The translations under genes were made by a program, and so were the position numbers. 64,000 bases of DNA. Source: Certhia americana. Its lineage: Eukaryota; Chordata; Aves; Passeriformes; Certhiidae. Below are positions 51,278-61,521 of the stretch, piece by piece. Within the stretch, counting starts at the first letter, position 1. Every line of letters begins with the position of its first letter. Where the stretch lies: NCBI GenBank assembly GCA_018697195.1, contig CM031878.1, forward strand, positions 35,761,713-35,825,712, in the 5' to 3' direction. The notes beneath the pieces were generated by a model, which saw nothing but the letters and a program-made list of their open reading frames with translations, was not told the DNA's origin and searched no databases.

Positions 51278-52050
51278 AAGTGGACAAAATTTTGCAAAAT
51301 ACCCTAGTCCCCTGAATAGGAGAAGGGAGAGGACCAATAGCAAAGGCATAGCAATAAGCTCAAAGAAAAAGCTATACTGTTTATTTACAGATAGCTTCAT
51401 TTCCTCAAACAGAAACAGCCAAGTCTTTCTGCTTAGCAGCTGACCACTCCTACTTATCAAGAGTCAGACTAACACAGACAGCAAATAGAACACAAATAAT
51501 TTATAGGATCTGCTTATGCTTGTGCATAAAGATACACCACACTTCCAGTTACTCAGAACCTTTAATTTTTGAAATTTTCTGAAGCAATATATAACTATAT
51601 ATTATATGGTTTAAAAAAGAAGTGCTGAGTTTTCTTAAGCACAGGTATCTAAAACACAAAAGTACAACTATTCCTAAAATTGTGACATGACTATATTTTC
51701 ACAGGTCTCACTATAATATGATGATATTTAAAGATGCTATTTAGGTTGCAATTATAAACCTGAAAATAACAATATTGAAACCTTCTTGATTGGTGAAAAT
51801 AAGCTATTTCTTTGAAAGCTTCTGATTATAGTCAAATTTTCATTTGATAGATAAACTTCCCTTTTTTCTTTACATTTTAAAATTATGAATGTGTATCCTT
51901 TATCCAACCAGCAAAGTATTTCGAGGCACTTTTTAAAGCAGCATGTGAAGTATTTAAGATCAACTTCAGCAAAATACTTAAAGGTCTTGAGGTCAGAGTT
52001 AGCAAATATCATTGTCACAATAAGAACACCAGCCAATATCATGCTTTGTG
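51278..52050. other. Unique sequence between two CR1 copies
   Basis: Nothing recognised. A minus-strand frame of 170 codons at 51752-52264 straddles this block and the CR1 beside it, so it is not a gene. Confidence 0.5.
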
Positions 52051-52957
52051 TCACAGAATCACAGAATGAGCTGATATGGAAGGACTTACAAGGAACATTC
52101 AGTCCACCTCCTGGTCCTGCACAGCACCATTCCCAAGAGTCACACCAAGTGCTGAGAGCACTGTCTAAATGCTTCTGGATTCTGTCTGGTTGGTGCTGTG
52201 ACCACTGTCCTGGGGATCCTGTTCCAGTGTCCAAAAACCCTCTGAGTGAAGAACACTTTAACATCCAACCTAAACCTCTGCCTCTCCTTCAGGCTGAACA
52301 GACCAAATAACCTCAGCTGCTCCTCATATGTCTTCTCTAGGTTACTAATGAAGACATTGAAGAGCAGAGGGCCAAGGATGGGCCCTGTGGAACCCCACCA
52401 GTGACAGATCCCCAGTCTGATGTCACCCCAGTGATGTCACTGTAACCCTCTGTGCCTGACCCATGAGCCAGTTGTTCTCCCATCCCATGTTGTGTTTATA
52501 CACCTGTGGGCTGCACATTAGGTCCAGAATGATCCTGTGAGAAACAGTATCAAAGCCTTTACTGAAATCCAGAAAAATTACAGCCACCTGGCTTCTCTTG
52601 ATCAACTACATGTCTTATCTCTTTTTTTCATAAAAAAAAAGAAAGTCATGTTTGATAAGCAGCGTTTTCCCCCATGCTGGCTGTAACAAATGACTGCATT
52701 GCCTTCCAGGTGTTTTTCAGTACCCCAGAATAATCTTCTCTATAACTTTACCTGGCACTGAAATGTGACTGACAGGCCTGTAGATTCCAGGGCCCTCCTT
52801 TTTGAACTTCTTGAAAATCAAGACAATGTTCATCAGCTTCCAGTCAGCTGAAACCTCTCTGGATTCTCAATACTGCTCAAACATTATTGAAAGAGGTTTT
52901 GAGATGACATCAGCAATTATTTGAGGACTCTTCGATGAATTGTATCAGGCCCCATAA
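52051..52957 (-). mobile_element. CR1 LINE with reverse-transcriptase fragment
   Basis: The left edge TCACAGAATCACAGAATGAG is the reverse complement of the CR1 tail octamers, fixing the 3' end at 52051. Going right (5' in the element) come the 3' untranslated region and part of ORF2. The minus frame at 52423-52605 contains AVIFLDFSKGFDTVSHRI, a reverse-transcriptase motif of CR1, and NWLMGQAQRVTV downstream. Further ORF2 sequence runs to about 52957, where the element is truncated. An A/T run at 52621-52641 interrupts it. The copy is broken by frameshifts and cannot encode an active protein. Confidence 0.93.
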
Positions 52958-53667
52958 TACTGAACAAGTAATGTTCTTATACTAGCTCTGTCTGTCTTCA
53001 AAGCCATCAGTGTAGCTCAAATAATTTCTCTTGAACAAATATGCAAGCTGTGTATATTTACGTCATAAGAGACATAAATATTCTTCCTTTCACTATGTCA
53101 AAGTAAATTTGCTTTTATTTCACAGATGAAATATTGTCAACCATCTAAAGTTTTACTCTCTTGAAAACCCATTACTCCCCTACTTGAAGAGCTTTTAATT
53201 TTCTGTGCCTGTCATTTCAAACCATTCTAGTCCTCAAGAGTGGCATGCGGAAAAGAATACATACATAATATATTACATCTGATGAGCAAGCTCTGTTGCA
53301 ACATTTATCTTCATATGTGAAGAGAAATGGAATGACTCTGGAGGGGTATAGCAGTCAATGCTATTCATGGGTTAACCACTCTTGTCTCACTCTTGATATG
53401 CGAAGACAAAGGACATAATCAGACATCACTCAATGTATTGTTTATATAAAATATTAAGGTTTTGGCTTTGCAAATGTGCAGGAGATAACCAGAGTAATCT
53501 GTGTAATAAAGTCATGTTTTTGAAAAAACCTCTATGTGTTATTTCAACAAAATCTTCTTTGCATCTTTGAACAGTTATTCTTTTGTCCTTTAAACAGATT
53601 GAAGAAAAAAAGTGCAATAAGAGCAATAAAACTACAGTCTATGGACTAGTGAAAAAAAAGTGAAAGA

Positions 53668-53703
53668 AGTGATAAAGTGACTTTATCACTAGTGATAAAG
53701 TGA
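53668..53703. repeat. Alternating direct and inverted 10-bp repeat
   Basis: AGTGATAAAG (53668), its inverse CTTTATCACT (53681) and AGTGATAAAG again (53691) are exact; TGA follows each direct copy. The first two make a hairpin with a 3-base loop. Confidence 0.85.
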
Positions 53704-53937
53704 GAGAAGCAGAAGTGATTAAAGGGTGAAGTAACTGTCATACATATTCAAGGATCACCAAATGAATCCCCTGTCTTTTGTCATATTAGTGTTTATTTCC
53801 TAAACAGATGTTGACACTTGCAGGTATTTATGACTACTTTGTGATGTGTATTGAAACTCTAAGCATTTTCTATATGAAGCTCTATTAGGTAAAATTTCAT
53901 CCACTGAAATCATTCAGTTAATGAGAAAATAATCTAA

Positions 53938-53961
53938 TTTTTTTTTTTTTTTTTTTTTTTT
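53938..53961. repeat. T24 homopolymer
   Basis: Twenty-four consecutive T. As a poly-A tail of a minus-strand retrocopy it lacks a visible matching target-site duplication on the other side. Confidence 0.9.
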
Positions 53962-54162
53962 AATTTCTATTTTGATTCTAATAAGTTCACTGCATATTGC
54001 TATGGCTTGTGACCTCATGTGTGTCTTCAAACTAATGTTCCTATGTAAAACATTCCTTTGTCTGAAATGCAACTTCAGCTCTACCTCACTAACTGGTGAA
54101 AGATAAACACCTGAATGTCTTCTTGCTTTGCTGTTTCTATATGTCACTAGTACTCTCTGCAG

Positions 54163-54368
54163 TTGCATCTCGAACACCAGCAACAGGCACTCAGAAAGCA
54201 TGCCTATAGGAAGACTACTTCCCACAAAAGTAACCGTCTGCAAGAGAAGGCAGAAGAGCAAGAGAAGCCCAAGCACCAACTTCCCCAGCATGATGCAGTG
54301 ATGCAGCCAGTGACTGTTCCAGGTGCCACCAGGTGGAGGAATAGCAGGAGAAGGAAGAGACAAGGGAG
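54163..54368 (+). other. Exon-like segment (unproven)
   Basis: A pyrimidine-rich stretch and CTCTCTGCAG precede 54163, and GGGAG|GTATGC follows 54368. The 206 bases are open in one frame throughout, encoding a Gln/Lys/Arg/Glu-rich peptide. The frame has no upstream ATG of its own. Such acceptor-ORF-donor combinations occur by chance many times in 64 kb, so this is a lead only. Confidence 0.2.
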
Positions 54369-55061
54369 GTATGCTAGCTGACAAGCCTGCATGGTGGGCA
54401 GGAGAGGAATCAGGGAGAGGAGGACTAGGAGATTCAGACAGGGAGAGTAGTTTCCAGCATGCATCAGACTGAACAATAGAAAGAATAATGGAAGGGAGGC
54501 AGGATGAATTTTCAGGCCTGCTAGGGTAATTCAGATGGCTTGTTTGGCAGCATTGTCTAAAGAGACAACTATATCTATCTGCCTCACACATACTATTATC
54601 ACAAGTGTAAGCACATCAATTCTCTAGAACTCTAGTTCCTAGAGCTCACACAAATCACTCTGTCTATCTTTGGCCTCTCTCTACCCCAACCTTTCTTTTT
54701 GGCTCTCTTCTTGATTTGCACTACAGGCAAATACTCAGTGAATGAAGCTTAATGTTTTGGTTGTGTTAACTCTGACATTTAGCAAGAAAGATCACCTCAC
54801 AAAAGACCTCAAAAAAACCACTGAAAAAATCACAGTTGTATTTGTTCTATATCAATCCTAAAGACTTGGGGTAGTATTCCTGGAGAGAGGGGGAGGTAAA
54901 ACTAGATTCACTTCAGCCTCCAGTATTCTATATAATAGTCCAAGCTAGTATCTATGCAGTCTTTGTGCCACAGCTTGGGCAATACTCTCACTGAAATGGA
55001 AGTAAGTACCTCCAAACTGCACATCCCCAAATCTTGCCAGTCTGGGTATCAAAACCATGGC

Positions 55062-55081
55062 ATTAATTAATATTAATTAAT
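55062..55081. repeat. Doubled ATTAATTAAT palindrome
   Basis: Two adjacent copies of the self-complementary ATTAATTAAT. Each contains homeodomain-like TAAT cores. Confidence 0.85.
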
Positions 55082-55555
55082 ACCACAACTTCTTTCTATC
55101 ACACTAAAATTCACCACAACAACTCCAAAAGTCTTCAAGTTTTTACACTTACAAGTAGCTGAGTTTGTGAACAATATTTGATTAATTCCCATGTGCCTTT
55201 TAGAATCCATATTTGGATTCCAAAGTTTTCCGTGAGATAGTTTTCCACTGCAGCTGCTACATGAAACTACAAGTCCTCTCCTTTTGGCAGAGCTTTAGCT
55301 CTTACCCTGTTCTTGTCAGAGACAGCTTCAGGCAAATGTTGCCTGTGAACCCTCTCACATATTCTGCCTTCCAATGGAACTGTAGAAGTCCTGCCTTCTC
55401 CCCAGTACCCCTGCATGAAGAACAGGTGATGACACTACTGGACACTCACTTGAAGCATCATTAATATTTATTGTCAGTCACTTCCACCATACTGTTTTCT
55501 CATGTATGCATGAATTTCTGTCTTATTACTCTGTTCTGGTACTTACATATCTATA

Positions 55556-55640
55556 GCTATATCTATCTATCTACCTCTCTATATATATAAAAATAAAAAT
55601 TAGTGTATATATAGTTAATATATAGTTATATATAGAAAAT
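55556..55640. repeat. TATC then TATA-rich simple repeats
   Basis: TATCTATC units pass into (TA)n and then into repeated ATATAGTTA units. Confidence 0.8.
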
Positions 55641-55685
55641 AGTTAGTTTTAACCTAGAGGTTTACATGCAAGCCTATGTTTATAT

Positions 55686-55709
55686 TGTCAGCCTACATGT
55701 AGGCTGACA
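55686..55709. repeat. Perfect 24-bp palindrome
   Basis: The left half TGTCAGCCTACA is followed without spacer by its exact reverse complement TGTAGGCTGACA. The outer bases (T and T) do not pair, so the arms are exactly 12 bp. Confidence 0.9.
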
Positions 55710-56048
55710 TGCACAGCCAGTGCAGAATTTTTTAATACGGACTAGTAAGTCATTCCACCCAGATCCATTCCTCTCCAAATAAAAGCAGCATATAAGTGAT
55801 GCTCCAAGATTAACATCAGTTAATTTGATATTATTAAAATTATTATCCTTAAAACACAAAAAAAAACCCTCACAAAAATCTCCCACAAAAAAACCGAAGC
55901 CTCACAATGCCTTCCTAATGAGAGGGTGAAATTGGTCACTCATTTACTTTACGTCCTTATGGACCCCACAATCACAGCAATATAGTCATCAAGAAGTTTA
56001 TTTGGCATTAAAAACGGCTTGCAAAATAAGAGTAACTTTCAGAGGGGG

Positions 56049-56589
56049 TGTGGAGGCCAGTTGGCCCAAGGGAACTGGGTTCAGGGTGGCCCCTTGGAGG
56101 GACAGGCCTTGGGAAGGGGGAATCTCCCCTGCTTGGGGTGAGAAGGCAGTGTGTCTTTCATGTACATGCCAATGTACCCCAGTTCTGCCTCCCCAGTTGG
56201 CCCATTGGCCTCCCCACTACTTTACTCCTTACATGTGCATTCCCTAGAATGTTTTCCCTTCCACGCTTTCCCACCAGCCCCATTTTCCATAGTGCCCAGT
56301 CCCGTTTCCCTATTTGCTGTTCCTCCCTCCCCCGTCCCACTATTTAATCCCTGGACCCCCCCTTAGTTTCTGTCTTTGTCCCTGGTACCCTCTGAGAGCT
56401 GGACCTAATAAACCACCTTGGAACTCCAAATGGAGACCCTTCCCACTCCTTTGCTGCTGAGCATGTAGCCAGCTGCCCAGCGTGAGTGCCATGTGAGTTG
56501 TGAGTGCATGCCACTGCCATCCAGTGGCTTCCTTTCAGGGAGTTGCAGCACCATTTCCTCTTACCCCACTGCTATTTGGGACCACAACA
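56049..56589 (+). mobile_element. 5' LTR of a class II endogenous retrovirus
   Basis: It starts TGTGGAGGCCAGTTGGCCC and ends GGGACCACAACA two bases before a primer binding site. A TATA-like TATTTAAT is at 56341-56348 and a perfect AATAAA at 56407-56412, about 60 bases apart. That spacing suits a short R region, with transcription starting around 56370. Length is 541 bp. The left flank is a run of five G (56044-56048). No matching 3' LTR is present in the window. Confidence 0.85.
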
Positions 56590-56591
56590 CT

Positions 56592-56611
56592 TGGCACCCC
56601 AAACAGGGACC
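56592..56611 (+). promoter_or_regulatory. Retroviral primer binding site, lysine-tRNA-like
   Basis: TGGCACCCCAAACAGGGACC follows the LTR after two bases. It resembles the sequence complementary to the 3' end of tRNA-Lys (TGGCGCCCGAACAGGGAC), differing by substitutions and one extra base. A lysine primer is usual for class II (betaretrovirus-like) elements. Confidence 0.75.
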
Positions 56612-56882
56612 CTTTTCAGGGACCACTGAAAGTGTCTCTAGCAGTCCCACAGTGTTGAAATTCAAGTCACATTCAGCACTGCCAGTTCTCTGAGGTTACC
56701 TCTCAGTTTTATTGAGAGGAAACCGAAGGGCGACCAACACCCCTCTCCATAAGGGAGGATCAGTCGGAAGCCGGCAGACCAGCCTGAGACTTTTCATTGA
56801 CCTATGTTTCTGATATTTCAGGTCACCCCTTTTTACTTTTACTTTTTCTTTTTTTTCCTTGAGTCTGGGAAGGTGTGTGAGG

Positions 56883-58713
56883 ATGGATTCTAAACTTGCC
56901 CACCCACAACGGGAACTATATATCCAAGTTTGGGATACCCTTGCAGGGAGAATTTTCATTTTTCAAAGGGAATTTAAAGCATTTTGTTGTTTGGTTATTT
57001 AAACAATTTCCTTTGTTTTTTTGCAATTCTGTTCGTTCTGATGACTTTTGGGACTTGGTGGGGAAAAAATTATATCAATTACAAGCTGCAGGGGACTCTT
57101 CAGTTGGGAGGTTTTATCCTTTGTTCAATATTATTGTAAAATCAGTTCAGAATAGCAGGGGTTGTTTGGGACCCCAGTTAAAAACCCTTTCCCCATGATC
57201 CTCCCACCACGTCCTTACACCCACTTCCCCATCTCAGGGGGGACTGGCAGACTATCTCACCAGCTGGCACAGGGCTGCTATCATCTCCCTCATGTCTCCT
57301 GATCTCCTCTGTCCCCTTCTCAGGATGGCACTGGCCATGCTGTCCTGGGGTCTTCCCTAGCCCCCTTACCGCTACCCCTTACCCGGACACGCCATCCCTT
57401 ACCCAGTTACGCCATCCCCTTACCCAGTTACACCATCCCAAGTTACTAAGCCACAAAATGGCATCAGTAACGTGGCCTGCCCCACCATTTTGCCTTCTCC
57501 CTCTCTAAGCTTACCCGCCCTTACCCCCCAAAATGGCCACTTTCCCTCTCCCTCATCTTTTCCCGCACTTTCCAACATGCTCAGCTCCCCCCCACACTGG
57601 CGTCAATGGGTGTAACCATGTCGACCCATGTAAAACCCCCTCCTGTCAGCCCTGTTAGTTACCCCTCCCCTCCTCATAACGCCGCACCTTCTCCCACCCC
57701 TCCTGGTGTTGGTGTCTCCCCTGCCCCTTTCAGTTCCCACAGTGCCAGGACCGGAAGCCATGATGACAGTAGCCGGAAGGAAGCCATCTTGGCTTCCCCT
57801 GCCTCTCATTATTTGGCAATCCCGGTTTGCCCGAAGCAGCCCCACGCTGTAAGCCAGCATCCTTCATCCCCTTTGAGGGATGAAGATCCCGAATCCTCAG
57901 ACTCAGACTCCTACACAGAGTTTGAAGATCGGTGGGCCAGGTTGCAGAGGGAAGCCACCCAGGAAGGTGGGAATTGGCAAATAAAATCACAGCCTTCACA
58001 GTTGTTTTTAAACATGGAAGAAGGGGATCTGCCCTGAATACAAGGGAGCTGATTCCTTATAGGGAGCTAACAAAAGCAGGAAAGAAACCTGGCCGGGGCT
58101 CTTATTTTTTTAAGAACTTATTGGAAGCCACCTTCTCTGCTTATACATTTGTCCCTCGTGATGTTAAAAATCTGGCTAATTGCCTCCTGTCTCCTACTGA
58201 GCACATGCTATGGGAGAGAGGGTGGAAGAAACACCTTTTTGTTTTAATTGACACCTATGCCAGAGATCCTAACAGACCAAATTTGGACATTCAATTGCTA
58301 AATGGAGAAGGAGCCTTCCAGAAGCCCCAAGACTACATCCCAGAGCCATTTTACAGCTAAAAAACCTTTGCTCCTCACCCCCTGATGAGGCCACTCCATG
58401 CTAAGCTTTGCAACCATAAATCAAGGGGCAGATGAGTCATTTATTAAATTTGTGGATAGACTGCAACTGGCATTGGAGAAACAGATCGAAGGCCAAGAGG
58501 CACGGAAAGACATTTTAAGCAAAATGGCCTTCTCCAATGCTAACTCACAGCAAAAAGACATTTTAAAGTCACTGCCCCTTGACTCAGATCCCACCATCAA
58601 ACAGATGGTAGGGGCTTGTACCAAGCATACCTCCACAGAAAATATGGTTGCACAAGCCATTGCAAAACCAATTGCAGACAGAGTTGCAGGAGCATTTGCT
58701 GTTATTGCCAACA
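56883..58713 (+). pseudogene. Broken gag gene of a betaretrovirus-like endogenous retrovirus
   Basis: Gag is the structural polyprotein that builds retroviral particles. The likely start ATG is at 56883, and that frame ends at a stop at 57000. Matrix-like sequence continues in another phase (56896-57198) with residues such as SVRSDDFWDLVGKKLYQLQ. A proline-rich linker without a long frame follows (57199-57605). Then come an acidic linker (57606-58037, SSDSDSYTEFEDRW) and the capsid N-terminal part in a third phase (57932-58360, containing LLSPTEHMLWERGW). The capsid C-terminal part follows from 58398 and includes the major homology region (QGADESFIKFVDRL, about 58422-58463). The phases change at least three times, and in-frame stops separate the parts, so no Gag can be made. 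The sequence ends after the capsid end, just where nucleocapsid zinc knuckles would start. Pro, pol and env are absent. Confidence 0.88.
57376..57436 (+). repeat. Three-copy 20-21-bp tandem repeat inside the gag linker
   Basis: Units at 57376, 57396 and 57416 share CCCTTACCC at the left and CRCCAT at the right. The second and third differ mainly by one added C, which shifts the reading phase. Confidence 0.85.
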
Positions 58714-59559
58714 GGGGGGGTACAGTATTATTGTTTTACACATTCAGTTATTTTAAGTCCAAGCAAAACCAAAAGGCAGTGACAAACTATTTTTCAAGTC
58801 TTCACCTGGTCTAGATAGCTGGTTCATTTCTAACCACTAAGAGTGACAATAACCATGCTAGCAAGGTGTCTACTGTGTGGCTTAGTCTGGGTCTCATCTC
58901 TCTTGAGTACACCAGTGCTGAAATCTGTATATCCCCTACAAGATATACTCAGCGGCTTGCACCATAGCCCTATGAGACCAATGTTTATGTCTTTCCAACT
59001 TTGCAATGGGAACTCTTTCTCCCAAATGCATTTCATCTCTCTCATGTGCTCTTCAACTTTTAATTCCTTCTTTTTATTAATAAAGGACGCACTGTAGCAA
59101 GCTGTGGATTTCTTCCCTTTTGCTAATCTACACCCTTCTTTTCAAAAGTAAAATTTTAATTTGGCAAAACTACATTTCACTATCATTTTCTTCTTTAAAG
59201 AAGCCCATTGCTAGGAAGAAAACTCATCAAAGCACTACCATTTTTCTTTGAATTTGTAAGACTTAATTTATTAGCATTGAAGAAAGTAACAATGCAATAT
59301 ATTCCATACTCTACCTCCATTATCCCAAGATTGTTTTGACTTCCAGTGACTATCACAGATCAGTCTGACTGCAGAATTATCCTAGTTTTGAGGATCTCAT
59401 TTTATTATCATCCAAACATTTTATTACCTTGCATCTCCTGAATCTGCTTCCACCAATATGCATTCCATCAACAAAATTATCCCATTTGGAGTAACTCGTG
59501 GGATGACTGGAAAATTCAAAGGCTTGGCTTTGTCTATTCTAATAATCCTTTTTTGGCTT

Positions 59560-59660
59560 TGGGTTTTTGTGAGTTTTGTTTTTTGATATTTTTGGGGGGT
59601 TGGGGTTTTTAGGTTTTGGGATTTTTGGTTGGTTGATTGGTCAGTCAGTTGGTTGGTTGT
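59560..59660. repeat. G/T-rich low-complexity tract
   Basis: TTTTGG and GGTTGG units with runs of six and four G. It falls short of four separated G3 runs within the usual loop limits. Confidence 0.75.
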
Positions 59661-59733
59661 GCCTGATCAAAGAATGTATCCTTAAGAGGGATGTTAACTC
59701 AGCTTCTCTCATGAGTCTCCCAGGTTGCTTCAG

Positions 59734-59757
59734 CCAATCAGAACCCCTCCTATAAAT
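59734..59757 (+). promoter_or_regulatory. CCAAT box plus TATA-like element (speculative)
   Basis: CCAAT (59734-59738) lies 12 bases before TATAAAT (59751-59757). The spacing is tighter than in most promoters, and there is no GC-rich context. It could be a relic of an LTR promoter or chance. Confidence 0.2.
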
Positions 59758-60934
59758 TTGGAATAACTATTACTGACCCCAGTTTTGGATTGGGTTTTGT
59801 TTTGGTTGGTTGGGGTTTTTTTTAACTTGTCAATTTTAGTCTTCCTTAATTCAGAGTGTCAGGAAATAAGAAAAAGTAACTTTCAAATCATCTTTTCTTT
59901 CTGTGGTATCCCCTTCTTACAAGCACAAAAAGAAAAGCTGAGTGTTTCTTCAAGATACCTCAAAAGAATGTAGGTATTGATGAAGGCTTTATCTATTTTA
60001 TTTGTATTTTTGGAATTTTCTTGCAATCTGCTGACTTCCACTTCTGTCACAGATTGCTCTTGACTAGAGGGGGAAGTCTCTTTACTCAGTTACCATCCCT
60101 TATGTGTAATATTTCATATGCTTCTTTTAGCCTGGCTTTCAAATCAACCACACCATTTAAGAATTTAAATCTCACTACTACATTTTGTAGCACAGAACAC
60201 AAAAGTCTTTTGCACAACTTGATCCAAATTATATTTCTAGCTAATAAAGCATAAATCATGACAACTTGCCCATTTTTGTTATTCCTATAGAACTCTGGTG
60301 TGTATGTATGTCATCAGTCTAAGAATGAAAGTAAGTACAAGGCCACAGCTAAGATACCTACAGCATATTCTATGATATTCTCACACCTAAACATTATGTA
60401 TTTAATTTGTCTCTCCAAGCAATTGTGATTTTCTTAGTTTGTTGTGACTGCAGTGCATAGGATTTATAAAAACTTAAAGCTAACTAGTTCACCTGAGTGG
60501 CTTTCAAGCTTTTGTTCAGAGAACTAAAGAAGTTGAGTTTAGTGATTAAGGACTGCTGGTTTGATCACTTGAGCTGTATTTTTTTGAGACTGTGCTTCAG
60601 TTTAAATATAAAACCCAAACCAATTTCAATAGTTCAAAGCCAATTATTTAAGACTTAATACAAAACAATACATTTGAGCCAATAATGACCTTAATGTATT
60701 GCCAGTTTTCCAAGTGGGTTTTGGATCTTACAGAAAGCAGAGATCTGCCTACAATTCATCACCAAACAAGCCAGTCAAACATAAAATTAGACTTAGAAAA
60801 TATTCTGATTTCTCCCCCCAATTTTTATCTTTTTTTTTCCACAAATGTAAGTGCAATTTTATAATGTTTTCCTTTAGAATTATCTATTTATCATAAGCAG
60901 AGTCATTTTTTCAAGTGCCTTTATAATTCTTCAT

Positions 60935-61131
60935 GTACCACATGAAAATGAAGGGTTCATTCTACCCCATCTTTTAATTTTACCCACCAATATGTGAATT
61001 CTTCTTACAGCTGGTATTTCAAATGTATTAGTTAAATTTATCACTCAAAGGCTTATGGAAAGACTAAATTACACTAATGAATTGACTATGAATTTGAAGT
61101 CTAAGATGAGGCCAAGTATTTTTTGGCTTCG
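60935..61131 (+). repeat. Diverged duplication, left copy
   Basis: This copy aligns with 61325-61521 at an offset of about 389-390 bp. Shared landmarks include GTGAATT (60994 and 61383), CTACAG or TTACAG followed by YTGGYWTTTCAAATRTATTA, CTCAYTYAAAG, AGCTAAAC/GACTAAAT, and TTAATGAA/CTAATGAA. The right ends are TTTGGCTTC and TTCCAGCTTC. Many substitutions show that the duplication is old. Confidence 0.8.
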
Positions 61132-61207
61132 TTTCTGTATCTCAGCAAACTGCTTAATTTTCTCCCTACTTATCCATTACTGCTAAATTGTCTTGCTATT
61201 ATTGCAG

Positions 61208-61289
61208 AAAATTGCAGCAAACATTGGCTTGCCCTTAGGCCTATACTGATTGAAGGAGAAATCAGGATTCCTGCAGAGACACTGGCAAG
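61208..61289 (+). other. Exon-like segment between the two duplicated copies (unproven)
   Basis: A pyrimidine-rich run ending CTATTATTGCAG precedes 61208, and GGCAAG|GTATGA follows 61289. The 82 bases are open in a frame reading HWLALRPILIEGEIRIPAET, which is not low-complexity. No match is known to me. Confidence 0.22.
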
Positions 61290-61324
61290 GTATGAAACCC
61301 TTCCTCCACTAATTTTGCTGAACT

Positions 61325-61521
61325 GAAAGAGCAAGTGAAAGATAACATTCAATCTCTCCTTTTCAATTTTATTTAACAGTTAGTGAATTATTCCTACAGT
61401 TGGCTTTTCAAATATATTAATTGGTTTTCTCACTTAAAGTCATGCACAAAGCTAAACTAGATTAATGAAGCAGCTACATATCTTCTGATATGTAAAAGGA
61501 AGCTAAATACTTTCCAGCTTC
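61325..61521 (+). repeat. Diverged duplication, right copy
   Basis: Second copy of the segment at 60935-61131; see that entry for the alignment landmarks. Confidence 0.8.

Larger units (their letters stand above)
53914..54591 (-). other. 225-codon open frame, unidentified
   Basis: This is the longest frame in the window outside tandem repeats. It starts with a true ATG (54591) and has a hydrophobic run (LVLGLLLLFCLLL) near residues 107-119 preceded by Lys, which looks like a signal or membrane segment. The opposite strand is purine-rich here, which by itself yields Leu/Ser/Pro-rich frames and few stops on the minus strand. It also reads straight through a 24-base A run as eight lysines near the C-terminus, which is unlike a maintained protein. 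I recognise no domain. Chance or composition is the likelier explanation. Confidence 0.2.
52958..56048. other. Mostly unique sequence with unusual palindromes
   Basis: No proven gene. It contains an alternating repeat near 53668, a 24-base T run at 53938, a 225-codon minus-strand frame (53914-54591) overlapping a plus-strand exon-like segment (54163-54368), AT-rich simple repeats near 55550-55640 and two palindromes (55062, 55686). Confidence 0.5.

Noticed and set aside
51752..52264. 170-codon minus-strand frame
   Set aside because: It straddles the CR1 3' untranslated region and neighbouring unique DNA, and its peptide is not the CR1 protein.
53938..54600. Processed pseudogene or LINE-mobilised retrocopy with the T24 run as its poly-A tail
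   Set aside because: No polyadenylation signal in the right place, no matching target-site duplication and no recognisable parent gene. CR1 does not usually make poly-A-tailed copies.
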